Shown piece by piece: positions 12,665 through 18,079 of a DNA stretch of 18,079 bases (position 1 is the first letter of the stretch; each line of letters begins with the position of its first letter). The stretch covers positions 1-18,079 of the forward strand of contig JBBQBQ010000046.1 in assembly GCA_038317685.1 (NCBI GenBank), in the 5' to 3' direction. Origin of the DNA: JBBQBQ01 sp038317685 (GTDB taxonomy: Bacteria; Desulfobacterota; Desulfuromonadia; Desulfuromonadales; DDH964). The notes beneath the pieces were generated by a model. The model saw only the letters and a list, made by a program, of their open reading frames with translations. It searched no databases and was not told where the DNA came from. The position numbers were made by a program, and so were the translations under genes.

Positions 12665-13135
12665 ATGAACGACGGCATTCAACGGCGCACCTTTATCAGA
12701 ACGGCTGCCTTAGCCACCGGTGGTCTCTGGCTGGGGAGTGTGGCGGCGGCACACTCCTTCACCGGCAATGTGTCGGTGGAGGAGGCTCTCTTCGTTGGGG
12801 TCAATCGAGCCAAAGACCCGGCCCAGAAGACCCCACTCGAAAAGAAACATGTCCCGGTCATCGAGGTCCCGGCTCTGGTCAAAGCGGGGGAACCCTTCGC
12901 CGTGACGGTCTCCGTCGGCGAGATTCTCCATCCGATGGGGGCTGCCCATTATATCGATTACGTCGAACTTCTGGCCGGCAACGAACCGGCCGGGAGGATG
13001 GAGTTCCGGTCGGCGTTCAGCCAACCGAAGGCCACCTTTTTTATCGTCTTCAACAAGCCGGTGACCTTGGTGGCACGCATTTATTGCAACCTCCACGGGC
13101 TCTGGCAGAGTGAACGGGAACTGGCGGTCGGTTAG
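12665..13135 (+). CDS. Tat-exported superoxide reductase (neelaredoxin-type)
   Basis: A 156-residue protein. It starts with a twin-arginine signal (QRRTFIRTAA, hydrophobic stretch, AAAHS), so it should be exported folded with its iron. The rest is the one-iron catalytic domain of superoxide reductase, which reduces superoxide to H2O2 without making oxygen. The Fe(His4Cys) site is complete: His62 (KHVPVIE), His89 (HPMGAAH), His95, Cys141 and His144 (CNLHGLW). The conserved lysine before the first His is Lys61. The residue before it is Lys60 where most family members have the Glu of the EKH motif; a Glu sits one place earlier. There is no N-terminal rubredoxin-like desulforedoxin domain. The start is fixed by AGGAGG six bases upstream; the in-frame TTG at 12659 overlaps that spacer. 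H2O2 formed would need a periplasmic peroxidase, not seen here. Confidence 0.9.
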   Translation: MNDGIQRRTFIRTAALATGGLWLGSVAAAHSFTGNVSVEEALFVGVNRAKDPAQKTPLEKKHVPVIEVPALVKAGEPFAVTVSVGEILHPMGAAHYIDYVELLAGNEPAGRMEFRSAFSQPKATFFIVFNKPVTLVARIYCNLHGLWQSERELAVG

Positions 13136-13156
13136 TCGTTCTCCCCGCAGAAGATC

Positions 13157-13185
13157 GACGCCCGAGACGATTGGTCCCGGGCGTC
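13157..13185 (+). terminator. Hairpin after superoxide reductase, possible terminator
   Basis: GACGCCCG pairs with CGGGCGTC, then an A-C mismatch and a further GAC/GTC close loop GATTG. It starts 21 bases after the stop codon. No T-run follows, so termination is likely to be weak or factor-assisted. A second GC-rich hairpin (13194-13235, GAGGCGG with CCGCCTC outside CCGGGA with TCCCGG) follows directly. Confidence 0.45.
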
Positions 13186-13250
13186 TGTCGTTAGAGGCGG
13201 ACCGGGAGGAGTTTCGGTCCCGGACCGGCCGCCTCCAGGGGGGAATCCGC

Positions 13251-13301
13251 TTGACAGGACATGATGAATCAATATATATATTTTCTCGAATGTTTTCTCG
13301 A
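13251..13301 (+). promoter_or_regulatory. Promoter and repeat region of the efflux operon
   Basis: TTGACA (13251-13256, perfect) is followed after 16 bases by an alternating TATATATATA tract that supplies a -10. Downstream the 9-mer TTTTCTCGA occurs twice (13281-13289 and 13293-13301), 12 bases apart. The second copy runs into the ribosome site of the first gene. A 13-base odd palindrome CGGTCCCGGACCG (13215-13227) lies upstream of the -35. These are candidate regulator sites; no regulator gene is adjacent. Confidence 0.6.
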
Positions 13302-13311
13302 GGTGATGAAT

Positions 13312-14640
13312 ATGCGAAGAAAGAGTCTATTCCTGCTCTGCTCGGCGGTCCTGACCGCCGGGCTGTCCTGGGGTGCGACGATCGACCTGAGCGGTGCACT
13401 GCAGTCGGCCCTGGCCAATCGTCCCCTGGTCGGGGCTGCCCGGGAACAGGCGCTGGCGGCAGAGCACGCTGCGGGCGTAGCTCACAGCTATTATCTCCCC
13501 AAAGTGACGGTCTCGGAAAGTTTCGCCCTTACCGACGAGCCGGGGAACAGCATGTTCATGAAGCTCAATCAGGAACGACTGAGCCTCGGGGGGGCCGATC
13601 TGAACCATCCCCCTGCCACTCGGGATTTTGAAACCCGCCTGAGTCTCCAGCAGCCGCTCTACAATCCGGATATCAGTTTCGGTTACCGGCAGGCGCTAAA
13701 AGGAGCTGAGGCGGCGGCGGCTTCGACCCGCTGGAGTGAAGAACAACTCGCCTTCGAGGCCTTTTCGGCTTACCTCGGAGTGCAGCAGGCCCACGCCGCC
13801 CTGGCCTGGGCCGAGAGCTCCAGTACGGATGCCGAGGAGGTGCTGCGGGTCGCGAGCCAACGCCGGGAGGCGGGGATTGCCCTGAAAGCCGACGAATTGC
13901 GGGCCAAGGTCCTGGTCGCCGATGCCAAGCGACGGCTGGTAACGGTAAACAACGATCTCGCCATTGCCAAGGAGCGCTTGGCCCTGGCTCTCGGGAAACC
14001 CGAGGTCGATTTCGATATCGCTGCGCCGTTGACGCCGGACCAACTGCCGCTGCCGGAGCCGACTGAGACCCTCCAACGGGCTGATCTTCAGGTCCTTGAC
14101 CGGCAGTCCCAGGCTGCCGAACTGGCTTATCGTCAAAGCCGCGCTGCTTATCTGCCCCGGGCCGGAATGCAGGCGAGTTATGCCCTGCATGACTCGGCAA
14201 CGCCCTTCGGCGGCGACGGCAACGGCTGGAGCGTGGGGGCCAATCTCACCTGGGAAATCTTCGACGGTTTCCGTCGGAGCGAAGGGAAGGCCCGGGCCGA
14301 GGCGCTCAAACGCGCCGCCCATTACCAACGTCTCGATGCCGGTCGCGCGGCCAGGTTCCAGGTCGATAGTGCCCGGCGTCGGGCAGAGGAAGCCCGGCTC
14401 AACTTCGCCACCGCCCGGGAATCGTTACTCGCCGCCGAGGAGGGGAACCGGTTGACCCTGGAGCGTTATCAGGCGGGGCTCGCCAATCTCTACGATCTGC
14501 TCGGGACGCAGAGTGTCCTCGATCAGGGACGGATGTCGGTGGTTCAGGCGGAAACCGGCCTCCTGCTGGCGTTGGGGAACATCCAGTTCCAGAACGGGAC
14601 CTTCCTGAAAAATTTCGTCCCCAAAGAGGTGAAGCCGTGA
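13312..14640 (+). CDS. TolC-family outer membrane efflux protein
   Basis: A 442-residue outer membrane channel subunit of a tripartite pump. The start ATG at 13312 has GAGG eight bases upstream and gives a clean signal peptide (MRRKSLFLLCSAVLTAGLSW, cleavage near GA|TIDL); the in-frame ATGs at 13261, 13264 and 13306 lack a spaced ribosome site. After the signal come two OEP (outer membrane efflux protein) repeats of long Ala/Glu/Arg-rich helices. Each holds a short beta section (for example YYLPKVTVSESFALTDE in the first, YLPRAGMQASYALHD in the second) and a helix such as LTLERYQAGLANLYDLLGTQS near the end. Trimers span the outer membrane and periplasm and dock on the adaptor. It is the first gene of the operon; its stop overlaps the adaptor start by four bases. 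Confidence 0.92.
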   Translation: MRRKSLFLLCSAVLTAGLSWGATIDLSGALQSALANRPLVGAAREQALAAEHAAGVAHSYYLPKVTVSESFALTDEPGNSMFMKLNQERLSLGGADLNHPPATRDFETRLSLQQPLYNPDISFGYRQALKGAEAAAASTRWSEEQLAFEAFSAYLGVQQAHAALAWAESSSTDAEEVLRVASQRREAGIALKADELRAKVLVADAKRRLVTVNNDLAIAKERLALALGKPEVDFDIAAPLTPDQLPLPEPTETLQRADLQVLDRQSQAAELAYRQSRAAYLPRAGMQASYALHDSATPFGGDGNGWSVGANLTWEIFDGFRRSEGKARAEALKRAAHYQRLDAGRAARFQVDSARRRAEEARLNFATARESLLAAEEGNRLTLERYQAGLANLYDLLGTQSVLDQGRMSVVQAETGLLLALGNIQFQNGTFLKNFVPKEVKP

Positions 14641-15740
14641 AGATGACCAAGGCCTGTTGTTCGCTCCTTATTCTCCTCCTTGCTGCCTGCGGGCAGCAGA
14701 TCGAACCGGGGACCACCCCCGGCCAGCCAGCGGTGGTTAAAGGCCTGGGCTTTGCGCTGGTGGCCGAAAGCGCTCTGCCGGGAACCGATTCCTTCGTCGG
14801 GACCGTGGAAAGCTCGTCCCGCGGTCTGTTGTCGGCCCGGATCGACGGCCAGGTGACGAAAGTCATGGTTCGTGAGGGGGATTCGGTCAGCGCCGGCCAA
14901 TTGCTCCTGGTCCTTGGCAACAACGTGGCAGGGAATCAACTGCGGCAGGCCGAGGCTGGATTAGCTCAGGCCCAACAGGGGGAGGCGACCGCCCAGGCGC
15001 AGCTGACCCTGGCGGAAAAGACCTACGACCGCTACCGGCAACTCTTCACAAAAGAGGCGATCACCCCCCAGGAAATGGATCAAATGACGGCCAACCTCGA
15101 TGTCGCCCGGAAAGGCCTTCAGGCGGCCAAGGCAGCCGTCGCCCAGGCTGGTTCGGGACGCGACTCGGCCCAGATTGCAGCCGGCTACAGCCAGGTGCGG
15201 GCCCCTTTTGCAGGGCGGGTGGTCAGCAAGCAGATCGATCTCGGCAGTACCGTCATGCCGGGGCAGCCGCTCCTGACTCTGGACCGCCAGGGGGTCTGGC
15301 AGGTTCGGGCCGAAATCCCCGAATCCTTCGCCGGCCGCATCCTCCCCAACACAGTTCTTTCTATTGAAATCCCGGCCCTCGGCAAAACCGTCGACGGCAC
15401 CGTGGCTGAAGTCCAACCGGCTGCCGATCCCCGCAGCCGGTCGTTCCAGATCAAGATCAATCTGCCGCCGATCGACGGCATCGTCGCCGGCTTTTATGCC
15501 CGGGTGGTCCTCAATGAAACCGGCTCCCGGGCGATCCTGATCCCCGCCGGCGCCCTGGTCACGCGAGGTCAACTGCAAGGGGTCTTTGTCCGGGATGGGC
15601 AGACCCTGCACCTGCGCCTGATCAAGGTCGGTCGGCAGGTCGGGGATCAGCTGGAGGTCCTCTCCGGTCTGACCGTCGGTGAAAAAATCGTCTCGGCCGG
15701 TGCCGAACGAGCCCGCAACGGGGCCCGGGTGGAGGACTGA
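14637..15740 (+). CDS. RND efflux periplasmic adaptor lipoprotein (membrane fusion protein)
   Basis: A 367-residue adaptor linking the inner membrane pump to the TolC-like channel. GTG at 14637 overlaps the upstream stop (GTGA), and GAGGT lies six bases before it; an ATG six bases later is less well placed. The N-terminus is a lipoprotein signal ending LAAC with Cys18, so it is anchored by lipid. Next come the first half of the lipoyl domain (VTKVMVREGDSVSAGQLLLVL), an alpha-helical hairpin rich in Ala/Gln (about 98-178), the second lipoyl half (VRAPFAGRVVSKQIDLGSTV), a beta-barrel domain and a membrane-proximal domain (ILIPAGALV ... VLSGLTVGEKIVSAG). The translational overlap suggests coupled synthesis of pump parts in fixed ratio. 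No metal-binding His/Met clusters typical of CusB are seen. Confidence 0.93.
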   Translation: MKMTKACCSLLILLLAACGQQIEPGTTPGQPAVVKGLGFALVAESALPGTDSFVGTVESSSRGLLSARIDGQVTKVMVREGDSVSAGQLLLVLGNNVAGNQLRQAEAGLAQAQQGEATAQAQLTLAEKTYDRYRQLFTKEAITPQEMDQMTANLDVARKGLQAAKAAVAQAGSGRDSAQIAAGYSQVRAPFAGRVVSKQIDLGSTVMPGQPLLTLDRQGVWQVRAEIPESFAGRILPNTVLSIEIPALGKTVDGTVAEVQPAADPRSRSFQIKINLPPIDGIVAGFYARVVLNETGSRAILIPAGALVTRGQLQGVFVRDGQTLHLRLIKVGRQVGDQLEVLSGLTVGEKIVSAGAERARNGARVED

Positions 15741-15743
15741 TCG

Positions 15744-18079
15744 ATGGCCGACGACAGCCAGAAGAACCGCTCCCTGATCACCCGGATCGTCGACAAATTC
15801 CTCGACGGCAACCTGTCGGTCATCCTCATTATGGTCGCCTTGCTGGCCGGCGCCGCGGCGTTGCTGCTGACCCCCAGGGAAGAAGAGCCGCAGATCGAGG
15901 TTCCCCTCGCCGACGTCTATGTCCACCTTCCCGGCGCCAGCCCCGAGGAAGTGGAGCGATTGGTGGCGACACCGCTGGAGAAGCTCCTCTGGCAGGTCGA
16001 CGGGGTCGAGTATGTCTACTCGACTTCCCGCGCCGATATGGCGGTGGTCACGGTCCGTTATTATGTCGGTGAGAACCGTATCGATTCGCTGGTGAAGCTG
16101 CACAACAAACTGACCACGCACACCGATCTGGTGCCGCCGGGGGTCACCGGCTGGGTGATCAAGCCGATCGCCGTCGATGATGTGCCGATCCTCAACTTCA
16201 GCCTCTATTCCGATCAGGTCTCCGACTACGACCTGCGGCGGGTGGCCGAAGAGGTCATCGACCGCCTGCAGTCGGTCAAGAACACCAGCGTTACCACCGT
16301 CATCGGTGGCCGGCCGCGCCAGGTGCGGGTGCTGATCAAGCCCCAGGCGCTGGCGGCTCATGGGCTCAGCCCCTTGCAACTGCGCCAGGCCTTGGCCGGT
16401 GCCAACCTGGAACTCCCCTCCGGGGCCTTCGATCAGGCCAATCAGAACATCCTGGTGCGTGGCGGGACCTTCTTCAGGTCGGCCGGAGAGGTGGCCGACC
16501 TGGTGGTCGGCGTAAACCAGGGGAAACCGGTCTACCTGAGGGATGTGGCCGAGGTCAGCGACGGCATGGCGGAGGCCGACACCTATACCCGCCTGCGTTT
16601 CGGACCGGCCGGCGATGCCGCCCTGGCCGCCCAGGGCCAGGAGTTTCAGGCGGTCAATATCACCGTCGCCAAACAGAAGGGGACCAATGCGGTGGTGGTG
16701 GCGCAGGATGTGATCGATGCCGTCCACGCCATGGAAGGGACCATCATCCCCGATTCGATCAAGGTCCGGATCACCCGGGACTACGGTGAAACCGCCAATC
16801 ACAAGGTCAACGAACTGATCAACGAGCTCCTCATCGCCATGGTGACGGTCCTCGCTCTGATCTTCTTCGTCCTCGGTTGGCGGGAAGCCCTCATCGTCTC
16901 GGTCTCGATCCCGATCATCTATTCGCTGACCCTGATCATCAACTACTGGCTCGGCTACACCATCAACCGGGTGACCCTCTTCGCCCTGGTGCTGGCCCTC
17001 GGCCTTCTCGTCGACGACCCGATCGTCGGCGTCGAGAACATCTACCGGCACTTCCGGCTCAAACAGGAACCGCCCCGCGAGGCGGTCCTCTCCGCCGTCG
17101 GCGAGGTCCAGCCCCCCGTGATTCTGGCGACCTTGGCGGTCATCCTCTCCTTTTTGCCGATGCTCTTCATCACCGGCATGATGGGCCCCTACATGCGGCC
17201 GATGGCGATCAACGTCCCCCTGTCGATGTTGATGTCGATGCTGGTCGCCTTTACCATCACGCCATGGATGAGCTACCACCTGCTCAAGGGGGAGTTCGGG
17301 AAGGAGAAGAAGGAATTCATTCTCCACGAAGCCAAGCATTACGTGGTTTACAAGAAGATCCTGCAGCCGTTTCTCGATTCCCGGGCCAAGGCCTGGCTGC
17401 TCCTCGGCGGGGTGGTGTTGCTCCTCCTCGGATCGATGGCGATGCCGGCCTTGAATCTGGTGCCGATGAAGATGCTCCCCTTCGACAACAAGAACGAGTT
17501 CCAGCTGGTCGTCGACATGCCGGAGGGAACGACGCTGCAAAAGACCGATCAGGTGGTCCGGGCGCTGGAGGATTACCTCGGCTCGGTCAACGAAGTGACC
17601 GATTACGAGGCCTACGTCGGCACCGCCAGCGCCATGGATTTCAACGGCATGGTGCGCCACTATTACATGCGCCAGGGTCCGAACGTCGCCGATCTGCGGG
17701 TCAACCTGGCGCCCAAAGGGGACCGGTCGATGCAGAGCCACGCTATCGTGCTGCGGCTGCGCAACGATCTGACCCGCATCGCTTCAGGACTCGGAGCCAA
17801 TCTGAAGATCGTCGAAGTGCCGCCGGGCCCACCGGTCATCGCCACCCTGGTGGCCGAGGTTTATGCCGACCCCGGGGTCTCCTATGGGGATCAGATCGCT
17901 GCCTCCCAGATCGTGCGCAGCCGGATGGAACGGGAAGACCGGGTGGTCGACGTCGACGACATGGTCGAGGCACCGCAGCCGCGCTACCATTTCATCCCTG
18001 ATCGGCAACGGAGTGCCCTCCTCGGTATCAGCGATGCCCAGATCGCCCAGACCCTGACCCTGGCCCTGGGAGGTGAAAA
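15744..18079 (+). CDS. RND efflux transporter permease, 3' truncated by window
   Basis: The first 778 residues of an inner membrane RND pump, open to the last base. Typical full length is about 1,030-1,080, so roughly a quarter is missing. GGAGGA lies seven bases before the ATG, three bases after the adaptor stop. TM1 is at about 24-42, then a periplasmic porter domain (VYVHLPGASPEEVERLVATPLE, DDVPILNFSLYS). The membrane block from about 360 includes LALGLLVDDPIVGVENIYRHF, whose Asp424/Asp425 match the proton-relay Asp pair of AcrB TM4. TM7 is near 549-565, followed by the second porter half. It drives drug, solvent or metal export by proton influx. The DNVEN-type heavy-metal signature is not seen, so a HAE-1-like or other RND subfamily is more likely. 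The substrate is unknown. Confidence 0.93.
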   Translation, partial: MADDSQKNRSLITRIVDKFLDGNLSVILIMVALLAGAAALLLTPREEEPQIEVPLADVYVHLPGASPEEVERLVATPLEKLLWQVDGVEYVYSTSRADMAVVTVRYYVGENRIDSLVKLHNKLTTHTDLVPPGVTGWVIKPIAVDDVPILNFSLYSDQVSDYDLRRVAEEVIDRLQSVKNTSVTTVIGGRPRQVRVLIKPQALAAHGLSPLQLRQALAGANLELPSGAFDQANQNILVRGGTFFRSAGEVADLVVGVNQGKPVYLRDVAEVSDGMAEADTYTRLRFGPAGDAALAAQGQEFQAVNITVAKQKGTNAVVVAQDVIDAVHAMEGTIIPDSIKVRITRDYGETANHKVNELINELLIAMVTVLALIFFVLGWREALIVSVSIPIIYSLTLIINYWLGYTINRVTLFALVLALGLLVDDPIVGVENIYRHFRLKQEPPREAVLSAVGEVQPPVILATLAVILSFLPMLFITGMMGPYMRPMAINVPLSMLMSMLVAFTITPWMSYHLLKGEFGKEKKEFILHEAKHYVVYKKILQPFLDSRAKAWLLLGGVVLLLLGSMAMPALNLVPMKMLPFDNKNEFQLVVDMPEGTTLQKTDQVVRALEDYLGSVNEVTDYEAYVGTASAMDFNGMVRHYYMRQGPNVADLRVNLAPKGDRSMQSHAIVLRLRNDLTRIASGLGANLKIVEVPPGPPVIATLVAEVYADPGVSYGDQIAASQIVRSRMEREDRVVDVDDMVEAPQPRYHFIPDRQRSALLGISDAQIAQTLTLALGGE

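Noticed and set aside
14961..17741. Very long minus-strand open frame (926 codons) opposite the adaptor and RND permease
   Set aside because: Its product is a low-complexity Asp/His/Gly/Gln-rich string typical of the antisense of GC-rich genes. The plus-strand frames match adaptor and RND families throughout.
1..18079. CRISPR arrays, insertion sequences, tRNA or rRNA genes, attachment sites
   Set aside because: No regularly spaced repeats, transposase motifs, target-site duplications or tRNA cloverleaf with the conserved TTC arm were seen in the window.

Overview
The window is GC-rich bacterial chromosome, densely coding, with the gene content of an anaerobic deltaproteobacterium of the Desulfuromonadales/Geobacter type (Desulfobacterota). 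This assignment is inferred from rubrerythrin and superoxide reductase in place of catalase or SOD, a sigma-54 promoter, a selenocysteine-type gene, and a Mfd/parvulin/SurA/PdxA/UvrA block. No taxonomic marker is present.

Region 1 (1-7589) is housekeeping. It holds the C-terminus of mfd, two tandem envelope foldases (a parvulin lipoprotein and a SurA-like protein), a strong intrinsic terminator, pdxA, a converging AIM24/TIGR00266-family gene, and uvrA. Region 2 (7590-8846) has a 344-base intergenic stretch with a folded three-way-junction element and a near-consensus sigma-54 promoter. That promoter drives a small PEGA-domain lipoprotein. A perfect terminator follows, then a leftward gene of unknown function with an internal duplication. 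Region 3 (8847-11041) is a Ktr/Trk potassium uptake pair (channel and RCK subunit), divergent from the unknown gene across a 14-bp perfect inverted repeat that overlaps both promoters.

Region 4 (11042-13135) looks like an oxygen-defence island: rubrerythrin, a 16-cysteine zinc-ribbon protein, a 34-residue membrane peptide and a Tat-exported superoxide reductase. Divergent from the reductase lies the main find, a tiny leftward membrane selenoprotein. It was found by reading through an in-frame TGA that is followed at the right distance by a bacterial SECIS-like hairpin; its stop codon lies inside the arm of a 25-bp perfect palindromic terminator. Region 5 (13136-18079) is a tripartite efflux operon (TolC-like outer membrane protein, lipoprotein adaptor, RND permease) with overlapping or nearly touching genes. 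The permease runs off the window end.

The selenoprotein and superoxide reductase genes have back-to-back sigma-70-type promoters, which suggests a shared stress or redox context. That functional link is inference.
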